The notes under the pieces were generated by a model. It was not told the origin of the DNA and did not search any database. It saw only the letters and a list, made by a program, of their open reading frames with translations. Made by a program: the position numbers and the translations under genes. From the NCBI GenBank assembly GCA_040383945.1, contig JBEICN010000048.1, positions 1-6,339 of the forward strand: DNA of 6,339 bases, in the 5' to 3' direction. The DNA is from CAIVSN01 sp040383945. GTDB taxonomy: Bacteria; Patescibacteriota; Gracilibacteria; BD1-5; UBA2023. Positions 1 through 5,217 of this stretch are shown here, one piece after another (position 1 is the stretch's first letter; each line of letters starts with the position of its first letter).

Positions 1-199
1 AGCCCAATTCATTTACAAGTTTGGCAAGAACAAAAGCTCTGACAATTTCTTCATCGCCTCTAAATTTATCAATCTTCCAACCTTTAATCTTTTCGGAGTA
101 TTTTACTTTTTTACTCTCAAAATCATAGGTTTCAACAACCTTGATCTTTTGTTTGTCTAGATATTGTTTGATGATTTTATAATCCATATTGACCGCCAT
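1..199 (-). CDS. N-terminus of a probable type I restriction-modification subunit (partial)
   Basis: The gene runs off the left edge; 66 residues from the start are visible. They contain a lysine-rich N-terminus and then a segment reading DEEIVRAFVLAKLVNELG at residues 49-66. That pattern (acidic residues, a helix with xVRAFxLxKLxNELG) is what I know from the N-terminal domain of type I restriction R subunits and related N-6 DNA methylases of the HSDR_N_2 type; the catalytic parts lie outside the window. The start is ATG at 199; a second in-frame ATG at 187 is possible. There is no Shine-Dalgarno sequence before either, but a good promoter lies just upstream. The gene is divergent from the recombinase at 501, so the two could share regulation. 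Assignment to R or M, or to another restriction-linked protein, is inferred from one short stretch. Confidence 0.5.
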   Translation of the reverse strand, partial: MAVNMDYKIIKQYLDKQKIKVVETYDFESKKVKYSEKIKGWKIDKFRGDEEIVRAFVLAKLVNELG

Positions 200-220
200 T
201 AAATAGTTAAAATTATTTCT

Positions 221-250
221 ATTATATAAGTATTTCTCTTGTTTATTCAA
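221..250 (-). promoter_or_regulatory. Promoter of the leftmost gene
   Basis: On the minus strand a -35 TTGAAT (245-250) and a perfect -10 TATAAT (221-226) are separated by 18 bp. Transcription would begin near 214, giving a leader of about 15 nt before the ATG at 199. Confidence 0.55.
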
Positions 251-421
251 TTTATAATAAATCGTTTTCGGAGCGATAGCGGAGAAAACACCTTTTACCC
301 CCCCTCTTTAAAAATAAAAAAAATCAAATTCCTTATTTCTTAAAGCCCACCAAAAACATTTCAAAAACAAATTTTTCAAAAATATGTCGCCTAACTATCA
401 ATTATCCGAATAATTTTCGTA

Positions 422-452
422 ATTTCTCATAAATTTGCATATTATGCGAATT
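422..452. promoter_or_regulatory. dif-like / Xer-type inverted repeat
   Basis: Two 11-bp arms, ATTTCTCATAA (422-432) and TTATGCGAATT (442-452), form an inverted repeat matching at 9 of 11 positions around a 9-bp centre. The inner CATAA and TTATG are the core bases of Xer half-sites. From memory, the E. coli dif arms are ATTTAACATAA (XerD arm, reversed) and TTATGCGCACC (XerC arm, reversed); the left arm here agrees with the first at 9 of 11 and the right arm with the second at its first seven. The centre is longer than the usual 6-8 bp. The site lies 49 bp before a Xer recombinase start and contains that gene's -35 box, so recombination, autoregulation or both are possible. Confidence 0.4.
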
Positions 453-462
453 AAAATATATT
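435..462 (+). promoter_or_regulatory. Promoter of the tyrosine recombinase gene
   Basis: A -35 TTGCAT (435-440) and a -10 TATATT (457-462) are 16 bp apart. Transcription would start near 469, giving a leader of about 32 nt to the ATG at 501. The -35 lies inside the central region of the dif-like inverted repeat, so a protein bound there would block the promoter. Confidence 0.45.
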
Positions 463-500
463 CAACCCCGTAGAGAATACAAATCAAAATACATGAAACT

Positions 501-1313
501 ATGCATACTGAACTAGAGCTTCTCGAACGAGAGCTCCGAGTACGAAATTACAGTCCCGAAACCATAAAAAGTTACTTGTATGGACTGCAGGAATATTTCT
601 CTTTTAAAGGAACTTATTTTCAGGAACTTGATCAAGAAAATATTCGAAATTTTCTGCTTTCTTGCGAAGAAAAGTGACTTTCTCCTGAGAGCAGAAATCT
701 CTTTTTGAGTGCTATTAAGTATTACTACCGAAATATCATAAAAAAGAGTCAAAAAATTGAAATTCAATCAGCGAAAAAACCAAAAAGCCTACCAACCGTG
801 CTTTCAAGAAGTGAAATTCAAAAAATGATAGATTCCATCAAAAATACAAAACACAAAATTCTTATATCTCTCAGTTATGGCGCTGGACTTCGAGTGAGTG
901 AAAGTGTTAATATCAAAGTGCAAGACATAGACTTCGAGGAACTCACCATTCAGATAAGACAAGCAAAATGACAAAAGGATCGGATCAGCGTACTTCCAGA
1001 AAAACTGATACATGATCTGAAAAATCTTACGGCAGGAAAGATGAAAGATGAGTATGTTTTTGCAAGTGAACGGGGCTGAAAACTTACTACACGAACAGCT
1101 CAAAAAATCTTTGAAAACGCACTCAAGAGCTCAGGAATAAAAAAAGAGGCTACCTTTCATTCACTCAGACATTCATTTGCTACGCATTTACTCGAAAATT
1201 GAGTAGATGTACGATATGTTCAGGAACTTCTCGGACACAGAAATATTCGAACCACGCAACTCTATACGCAAGTCACAAATCCGAGACTGAAAAATATTAA
1301 AAGTCCTTTTTAA
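501..1313 (+). CDS. XerC/XerD-type tyrosine recombinase (UGA read as Gly)
   Basis: A 270-residue site-specific recombinase, slightly shorter than XerC/XerD of model bacteria (about 298). Residues 1-90 form the SAM-like core-binding domain (for example NYSPETIKSYLYGLQEYFSF); the rest is the catalytic domain. Catalytic residues are visible: R131 in GAGLRVSES, a lysine in the AKGQKDR hairpin (156-161), H220 and R223 in HSLRHSFATHL, H246 in LGH, and the nucleophile Y255 in QLYTQV. The C-terminus NIKSPF resembles the tail of XerA/XerC-like proteins. Four in-frame TGA codons (residues 59, 157, 193, 234) need glycine; under the standard code the gene would be fragments. The start at 501 fits the family N-terminus; no Shine-Dalgarno is present. 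The role could be chromosome dimer resolution at the adjacent dif-like site, integration of a mobile element, or inversion of restriction specificity genes; the sequence does not decide. Confidence 0.93.
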
Positions 1314-1333
1314 AAATGCTCGTGTATGCTCAC

Positions 1334-1373
1334 AAACAATCCGCTCGCTTGCGCGAACGGATTGTTTATTTTA
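1334..1373 (+). terminator. Rho-independent terminator of the recombinase gene
   Basis: AAACAATCCG (1334-1343) pairs perfectly with CGGATTGTTT (1358-1367). Inside, one C/A mismatch is followed by TCGC-TTGC-GCGA, and the hairpin is followed by ATTTTA. It starts 20 bp after the recombinase stop codon. Confidence 0.85.
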
Positions 1374-1374
1374 G

Positions 1375-1394
1375 ATTGGTGCCCGAGGGACTTG
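1375..1394 (-). repeat. Partial copy of the tRNA-Leu 3' end
   Basis: The 20 bases ATTGGTGCCCGAGGGACTTG repeat 1591-1613, which is the 3' acceptor and T-arm end of tRNA-Leu(GAG) with its encoded CCA, except that three bases (ATG) are missing. Orientation is the same as in the tRNA gene. A second piece of T-arm-like sequence, GGTTCAAGTCCCATC at 1520-1534, occurs in the opposite orientation. Duplicated tRNA 3' ends beside a tyrosine recombinase gene are typical of attachment sites, but only about 200 bp lies between the copies, so this would be a remnant or a very small element. Confidence 0.5.
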
Positions 1395-1540
1395 TTCCTC
1401 TCAGTGTCGCACCGACCCTTCCAGGGATCGGATGCTCGCTTCGGGGAACGCCTTGCCACGAAAGCCAAACCATTGGCTTTCTCCCGGTCTCCTGCTCCGC
1501 AGATCGACCGTGTGGCTGCGGTTCAAGTCCCATCACCTAA
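1376..1540. ncRNA. Candidate structured RNA or palindromic element, unknown family
   Basis: About 165 bp, much richer in GC than its neighbours, with no convincing protein in any frame. It folds well by hand. Closing helix: GGTG (1378-1381) with CACC (1534-1537) and GGGACTTG (1387-1394) with CAAGTCCC (1524-1531). Inside: an 11-bp hairpin with two bulged A (1409-1435); CGGGG (1442-1446) with TCCCG (1482-1486), enclosing the perfect 8-bp hairpin AAAGCCAA-ACCA-TTGGCTTT (1461-1480); and CTGC-TCC-GCAG (1492-1502). It lies between two terminators, and neither strand has a clear promoter, so strand is left open. I do not see the signatures of SRP RNA, RNase P RNA, tmRNA or a complete tRNA. A non-coding mobile element with terminal inverted repeats is the main alternative. 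Confidence 0.4.
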
Positions 1541-1547
1541 CGTGCAC

Positions 1548-1580
1548 AAAAAAATAATCCCCCGTTCTCACGAACGAGGG
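1548..1580 (-). terminator. Terminator of the tRNA-Arg/tRNA-Leu operon
   Basis: On the minus strand CCCTCGTTC-GTGA-GAACGGGGG forms a 9-bp stem with one G-T pair (1559-1580), followed by ATTATTTTTTT (1558-1548). It begins 13 bp after the encoded CCA of tRNA-Leu. The plus strand also has CTTAATTTTTATT after the stem, so it could stop transcription from the left too. Confidence 0.85.
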
Positions 1581-1592
1581 CTTAATTTTTAT

Positions 1593-1676
1593 TGGTGCCC
1601 GAGATGGGACTTGAACCCACACACCTTGCGGCATACGCACCTCAAACGTACGTGTCTACCATTCCACCACCCGGGC
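1593..1676 (-). tRNA. tRNA-Leu (anticodon GAG)
   Basis: An 84-nt class II tRNA including an encoded CCA. The acceptor stem is GCCCGGG with CTCGGGC and discriminator A. The anticodon stem TACGT/GCGTA closes the loop TTGAGGT, giving anticodon GAG (codons CUC and CUU). The variable arm is GCC-GCAA-GGT and the T-arm is GTGGG-TTCAAGT-CCCAT. It is the second gene of a two-tRNA operon, 44 bp downstream of tRNA-Arg, and ends at a strong terminator. Part of its 3' end is copied at 1375-1394. Confidence 0.96.
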
Positions 1677-1720
1677 TCATGATTTTTGTTAGGAGATTTC
1701 CAACAATTGAGGATTTAATT

Positions 1721-1797
1721 TGGTGCACCCAGTAGGATTCGAACCTACAACCAACGGCTTCGAAGACCGCTACTCTATCCAGTTGAGCTATGGATGC
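1721..1797 (-). tRNA. tRNA-Arg (anticodon UCG)
   Basis: A 77-nt tRNA including an encoded CCA. The acceptor stem is GCATCCA with TGGGTGC; the anticodon stem GCGGT/GCCGT closes the loop CTTCGAA, giving anticodon UCG; the T-loop is TTCGAAT. It reads CGA, a common arginine codon in the genes of this window. Most bacteria read CGA with an inosine-modified ACG tRNA, so a dedicated UCG tRNA is less usual. It also shows that CGA remains an arginine codon in this organism. First gene of the tRNA operon. Confidence 0.96.
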
Positions 1798-1812
1798 ATA
1801 TGAGGCTAGATG

Positions 1813-1842
1813 GCCTACTCGAGGGTTTCCCAAAGAGTAGGC
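1813..1842. repeat. Inverted repeat at the tRNA operon start
   Basis: GCCTACTC (1813-1820) and GAGTAGGC (1835-1842) are a perfect 8-bp inverted repeat, with GGG-TTT-CCC nested between them (1823-1831). No T-run follows on either strand, so it is not an ordinary terminator. It sits immediately downstream of the tRNA operon -10 box and overlaps the expected transcription start, so it may form a 5' leader hairpin or an operator. Confidence 0.55.
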
Positions 1843-1844
1843 GC

Positions 1845-1872
1845 AGTATAGCGAATCAGTGCTGTTTGTAAA
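1845..1872 (-). promoter_or_regulatory. Promoter of the tRNA operon
   Basis: On the minus strand a -35 TTTACA (1867-1872) and a -10 TATACT (1845-1850) are 16 bp apart, about 48 bp upstream of the mature 5' end of tRNA-Arg. It lies in the short gap after the secF stop codon (1913), with no obvious terminator between. Confidence 0.6.
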
Positions 1873-1912
1873 ATTTTATTTCTCTTTTTATAGTGGGCGT
1901 CATTGGCCAAAA

Positions 1913-2878
1913 CTACTTGGAAAGTCGATTCAAATCGTACAAAAGCGGAGCTGCAATACAAACAGAAGAATATGTACCAACAATGGAACCAAAAATAAGT
2001 GCCAAGGTGAAACCCTGTATAGCCTGAGGACCAAAGAAGTAAAGCGCAACCAATACGATTACCACGGTAAGTGAAGTAAATATGGATCGCGTAATGGTAT
2101 CGTTGATAGAATTATTCACGAGCACCCCAAAATCAAGCTTTTTATTTGCTGGAATAAGGAGATTTGATCGAATTCGGTCCATAATGACTATGGTGTCATT
2201 GATTGAGTATCCAAGCACCGTAAGCATCGCCGTAATGAAAAATGTATCGATCTTGAATTCTGGGAAGAAAAAGCTCGTGGCAACATAGAGTCAAAAGGCT
2301 ATCACAATGTCGTGAAAAAGTGATATGGCCGTAACCGCCCCAAAAGAAAAACTCGTAAAGCCTTCCACCGTTCCACGAAATGCCCAAGCGATATAGAGAG
2401 AAATAACCAAGATGATCATCGCGAGCGTAAGGTATGCAGTTTTCTTAATATAATCTCCAAAAGATTCTCCAATATTTACGTATCGAATCAGCGTAGCGTT
2501 CGCATCATTCTTAAGCTCGGCAGTAAGTTTGTTTTGAAATTCCGTCTTGAGAGCATCAAGATCTTTTACAGAAATTCCTGCATGGGTGTTGTACCCTACT
2601 TCCACCACAAAAATATTTTCTCCAGATACCTTATACACACTAGTCGTATTTATAGCTGACTTAGTAGCAAATTCGGGCATTTCTGAAATACGAGAAACTG
2701 TGGATTCCACTTGGCTTTTCTGAAACTCTCCTTCATACTGAAACTCAGATTGAGTTCCTCAGGTCATATCGATACCGAGATGTACCGTGGTGATAAATGG
2801 CATCGCGAGCGAAGCTACAAAAAGCGCAAGAGCGACAGCATAAAAATAAAAACGGTGTTTGATATAATCGATTCGCAT
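1913..2878 (-). CDS. secF: Protein-export membrane protein SecF (UGA read as Gly)
   Basis: A 321-residue inner-membrane subunit of the SecDF complex, which uses the proton gradient to help SecYEG export proteins; the length matches E. coli SecF (323). Visible parts: membrane helix 1 (about residues 10-30), the family motif GIDMTGGT at 35-42, an extracytoplasmic domain to about 145, then five more helices (about 147-167, 173-197, 208-233, and two between about 265 and 315). The signature GYSINDTIVIMDRIR is at 223-237. TGA at residue 40 is the first Gly of the TGGT motif and TGA at 196 follows HDIVIAF, where SecF proteins have Gly; without recoding the gene splits in three. ATG at 2878 is chosen because MRIDYIK fits the family start, although the frame is open upstream. 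secD is not adjacent. The stop codon is TAG. Confidence 0.95.
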
Positions 2879-2915
2879 ATGTATGCAGTTAAAAGCTACC
2901 GGAAAATTTGGCTCA

Positions 2916-2943
2916 TTTATAAGACTTGTGCCCTCAAAGTCAA
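2916..2943 (-). promoter_or_regulatory. Promoter of secF
   Basis: On the minus strand a -35 TTGACT (2938-2943) and a -10 TATAAA (2916-2921) are 16 bp apart. Transcription would start near 2909, about 31 nt before the ATG at 2878, which supports that start over the upstream in-frame TTG at 2968. Confidence 0.6.
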
Positions 2944-2962
2944 CCAAAAACAGCTGAGAATG

Positions 2963-2991
2963 TTGCAAGCTCGCGTGGCATAGTATATACT
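2963..2991 (+). promoter_or_regulatory. Promoter of the prgI operon, nearly leaderless
   Basis: A -35 TTGCAA (2963-2968) and a -10 TATACT (2986-2991) are 17 bp apart. The expected start, about 6-8 bases beyond, falls at 2997-2999, only 2-4 nt before the prgI ATG at 3001. The secF promoter lies back to back with it, within the 122 bp between the two start codons. Confidence 0.6.
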
Positions 2992-3000
2992 GGAAGGGCT

Positions 3001-3417
3001 ATGCAGTACAAAATTCCCGTCCAAATCGAAAACGAAGACACCATATTTATGGGCCTTTCCCTTCGCCAAATCATTATCTTGATGGTTGGGTGAGGTTTTG
3101 GGTATATGATATTCAAGTCATTGGAAAGTGGTGTCGGCCCGGAAATCGCAGCAATTCCAGCAGTTACTATAGTGCTCATTGCGCTGTTTATCGCGCTGTT
3201 TCGAAATGCAGAAATGACCTTTCTTCCTTTTATACTCAATCTTATGCGACTCAATCTCAACACGAATGTTCGGGTTTGGAACAAAGGAACGGATAGTTTT
3301 TCTCACCTCGAAGTTGGCTATGTATCCTCATACGGCAAGATTTCTACCAAGAATGAGGCAAAAGGAAATTACACCGAAGTTCAGGAAGAAATGAACGAAC
3401 GGCTCGCAAAACTTTAA
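3001..3417 (+). CDS. prgI: PrgI family membrane protein (type IV secretion-like)
   Basis: A 138-residue protein with the N-terminus typical of PrgI-family proteins: a short KIPVQIENEDTIF stretch, then GLSLRQ leading into the first membrane helix (about 21-38), a second helix (about 49-67), and a soluble C-terminal tail. PrgI proteins accompany TraC/VirB4-type proteins in Gram-positive conjugation systems and in the secretion or pilus-like clusters frequent in CPR genomes. One in-frame TGA (residue 31) lies in a run of glycines in helix 1 and must be Gly, since the reading frame and similarity continue across it. GGAAGG lies four bases before the ATG and could act as a weak ribosome site if the transcript includes it. 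Followed after 9 bp by the TraC-like gene, so an operon is likely. Confidence 0.85.
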
Positions 3418-3426
3418 TATCGAATT

Positions 3427-4155
3427 ATGGCAAACGAAATCGACTCTACCAGCGTAAAAACCGCAAAAAAACCGCACAAAGATTCTACCACCCAAAAATA
3501 TCTCCCCTTTAGTGAGATTCGTGGGAATTGTATGATCATGAAAGATGGATCTTCCCGAATGGTACTCAAAGTACAAGCACTCAATTTTAACCTAAAAAGT
3601 GAAGAGGAGCAGGATTCCATTATCTATGGGTACCAAAGATTTCTCAACTCACTTCGATTTCCTGTTCAAATTATCGTACGATCGCTCAAAGTCGACATAG
3701 AAAGCTATCTCCTGAAGCTCAAAAATCTTGCCATCAAGCAACAAAATCCCCTGCTACAAGAACAAACCTACCGATATGTGGATTTTTTGACGAATCTCAT
3801 CGACATGGCACAAATCATGAAAAAAGAATTCTACATCGTAGTCCCGTTTGATCAGGTCAATGAAGAATCGGTAAGAAATACCGGGATGGTCGGAATGTTT
3901 CAGAATTTTTGGTCTTCAATTACCAGTGAGGAAACAATGCTGAGTATTCGGTCAAAACGAAGGAATGCTGAATTTCTGCTCAAAGGGAATTCAGAACGCG
4001 TAAACACTATCAAAAGTTCTCTGGAGCAAATAGGCCTCAAGAGCGAGGAGCTTGACAAGGACGGCTTGGTAAGACTTCTCTATGATTATTATAATCCAAG
4101 GGTAGGAGGAGAGCAGAAAATACGAGAAAAAATTGAAAATATGGGAATACAATAG
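3427..4155 (+). CDS. TraC-like protein, N-terminal domain of VirB4-type machinery
   Basis: A 242-residue soluble protein. After about 22 polar residues the sequence TTQKYLPFSEIRGNCMIMKD begins a domain I recognise from CPR TraC-like proteins; landmarks are DGSSRMVLKV, FNLKSEEEQDSIIYGYQRFL, PVQIIVRS and EFYIVVPFD. This corresponds to the region that precedes the ATPase in TraC/VirB4 proteins. No Walker A loop is present, and the gene ends in TAG where the ATPase domain or gene would be expected; the next gene is yraN. It lies 9 bp after prgI and is probably co-transcribed with it. It contains no TGA codon. The likely role is a membrane-associated assembly factor of a type IV secretion or pilus-like system, with its ATPase encoded elsewhere. 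Confidence 0.8.
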   Translation: MANEIDSTSVKTAKKPHKDSTTQKYLPFSEIRGNCMIMKDGSSRMVLKVQALNFNLKSEEEQDSIIYGYQRFLNSLRFPVQIIVRSLKVDIESYLLKLKNLAIKQQNPLLQEQTYRYVDFLTNLIDMAQIMKKEFYIVVPFDQVNEESVRNTGMVGMFQNFWSSITSEETMLSIRSKRRNAEFLLKGNSERVNTIKSSLEQIGLKSEELDKDGLVRLLYDYYNPRVGGEQKIREKIENMGIQ

Positions 4156-4184
4156 TTATGACCCCCCCTGCTTCGCATAGTTGT

Positions 4185-4250
4185 AAATCCCCTATTTCAC
4201 ATAGCTTTCACTCCTACATCTCCCAAGAACAGGGGGATTTTTTAAATTTT
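4185..4250 (+). terminator. Putative long-loop terminator after the prgI/TraC operon
   Basis: AAATCCCC (4185-4192) pairs with GGGGATTT (4233-4240), followed by TTTAAATTTTT. The loop is about 40 nt, long for an intrinsic terminator. CCCCCTG (4164-4170) could pair instead with CAGGGGG (4230-4236), so two alternative hairpins compete for the same G-run. Confidence 0.5.
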
Positions 4251-4319
4251 TCGTAGAATTTTCTTTGATGAAAATACCAAATGGTTGAGTATGTGAATCA
4301 ACTTACTTTCAGCAATTTT

Positions 4320-4739
4320 ATGAAAATCAACACAAAATCCGCAACTCACACTCCAACATGAGCCAAAGAGCACACCAGAAATATCGGAAAGCGTGGAGAA
4401 GAAATTGCTTCCTCGTATCTGCTGTGTTCAGGATACAATATCTTGGCGAGTAACTGGCAAATTTGGGGTGGCGAAATAGACATTGTCGCAAAGCATGGAG
4501 CATATATTGTTTTTGTGGAGGTAAAATTTCGACAAAAATACCGCTGAGGATCAGCGCTGGAATCACTTTCACAAAAAAAATTGCTCCATTTTCAAAAGAG
4601 CGCTGAACTCTTTCTTATGAAGCAAAATATGCAATCAGTAGCCTACCGGTATGACTTCATAGCGATAGACCAGTACCCGGAAAAATATCGACTTTCTCAC
4701 TTCAAAAATATCGAGCTGAAAGGCATTCCAACTCGATAG
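4320..4739 (+). CDS. yraN: YraN family (UPF0102) endonuclease-like protein
   Basis: A 139-residue protein of the YraN family, whose members have the fold of Holliday-junction resolvases and restriction endonucleases; their cellular role is poorly defined. The hallmark N-terminal part NIGKRGEEIASSYLLCSGY is followed by NWQIWGGEIDIVAKHG and IVFVEVKFR, giving the metal-binding pattern D54, E67-x-K69. Two in-frame TGA codons need Gly: residue 14 in the variable N-terminus and residue 76 in YRGGSALES, a glycine region of the family. ATG at 4320 is chosen because it gives a normal length (E. coli YraN has 131); ATG at 4281, in frame, would add 13 residues. Neither has a Shine-Dalgarno. It converges on the gene at 4748 with an 8-bp gap and no terminator between. 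Confidence 0.9.
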
Positions 4740-4747
4740 AGAGTAAA

Positions 4748-5209
4748 TTAACGAGAATCTTCTGCTTCGTCGAGCAAGTTTTTCAGCTCATTCATCTTTT
4801 TTTCGTCTTCCCCGAGCTGCTCATATGCTCGCTGCTCATCAAGGTAAATTTCTCGAAGTTGGTCCCACCCTTCTTTTGACTTGATCACCAAATCTCGAAT
4901 CACATCCCCTTCTTTTTCTAAAAGTTTTTTGAATTCCTCTCGTTCATCCTCAAAAACCTTATGGAGTTCGTCAATTTGAAACTGCGAGAGTGTAGGAATG
5001 GCGTCAACCACTCGCTTCTTCTCGGTTACCGAGAGGGAGAGAGAATGCTCCAAAAGATCGAGAAAATTGACTTCATTAAATTCAGAAAGCGGATGAATAG
5101 AGGCAAGTTCGTAAAATACCTCATTTTCTGCCTTACGAACTGGAGTTGCTGGATTAGATCCTTGGCTTCCAGAAGCGGTTGATGCATCATCGTTATCAAT
5201 TTGAGTCAT
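4748..5209 (-). CDS. Unknown acidic coiled-coil protein
   Basis: A 153-residue protein I do not recognise. The first 25 residues are polar and low in complexity (TQIDNDDASTASGSQGSN). Residues 30-85 look like a small helical domain (EVFYELASIHPLSEF, then FLDLLEHSLSLSVTEKKRVV and PTLSQFQIDELHKVF). Residues 85-150 are strongly acidic and charged, with heptad-like spacing that suggests a coiled coil (EDEREEFKKLLEKEG, DEQRAYEQLGEDEKKMNELK). No membrane helix, signal peptide or metal motif is seen. It starts 8 bp after the yebC stop codon and is almost certainly co-transcribed with it, so a translation-related role is possible but unproven. No TGA is used; the stop is TAA. Confidence 0.8.
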   Translation of the reverse strand: MTQIDNDDASTASGSQGSNPATPVRKAENEVFYELASIHPLSEFNEVNFLDLLEHSLSLSVTEKKRVVDAIPTLSQFQIDELHKVFEDEREEFKKLLEKEGDVIRDLVIKSKEGWDQLREIYLDEQRAYEQLGEDEKKMNELKNLLDEAEDSR

Positions 5210-5217
5210 ATACAGAA

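Larger units (their letters stand above)
200..500. other. AT-rich divergent intergenic region
   Basis: This stretch of about 300 bases separates the divergent restriction-like gene and the recombinase gene. No coding potential is seen on either strand with TGA read as Gly. It holds two outward promoters, a dif-like inverted repeat at 422-452, and a run of seven C at 298-304 followed by an A-rich stretch. Between about 265 and 420 I see no recognisable feature apart from short AT palindromes such as ATTAT-CCGA-ATAAT at about 401-414. Confidence 0.6.

Noticed and set aside
501..1313. Recombinase as a pseudogene broken by four stop codons
   Set aside because: All four are TGA, the frame never shifts, catalytic residues are intact, and the same TGA pattern occurs in housekeeping genes such as secF and yebC.
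1376..1402. RNase P RNA on the minus strand, because GAGGAACAAGTCC resembles the conserved GAGGAAAGTCC element
   Set aside because: The remaining 300 nt of RNase P RNA would have to lie within the terminator and the recombinase gene, and no other conserved region is seen.
1511..1540. tRNA or tmRNA 3' end on the plus strand around GGTTCAAGTCCC
   Set aside because: The bases flanking the T-loop-like sequence do not form a T-stem, and no acceptor or anticodon arm can be placed upstream.
1531..1600. Integron attC site, because ACCTAAC fits the RYYYAAC box
   Set aside because: No matching GTTRRRY box follows at a suitable distance, and the recombinase is a plain Xer type without features pointing to an integron integrase.
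1316..1682. Open frames of 74 and 118 codons on the plus strand through the GC-rich block and tRNA-Leu
   Set aside because: The longer frame runs through the reverse complement of tRNA-Leu and a terminator; its translation contains the WCPRWDLNPH-type stretch typical of antisense tRNA artefacts, and the openness follows from high GC.
2293..2761. TGA as tryptophan (code 4) or selenocysteine
   Set aside because: The TGA positions fall at glycine columns (SecF TGGT, YebC YEGYG), TGG is used normally for Trp, and TGA codons are too many and too dispersed for selenocysteine.
4159..4257. A 32-codon ORF directly after the TraC-like gene
   Set aside because: It lies over the C-run and the terminator hairpin, has no ribosome site, and shows no recognisable protein features.
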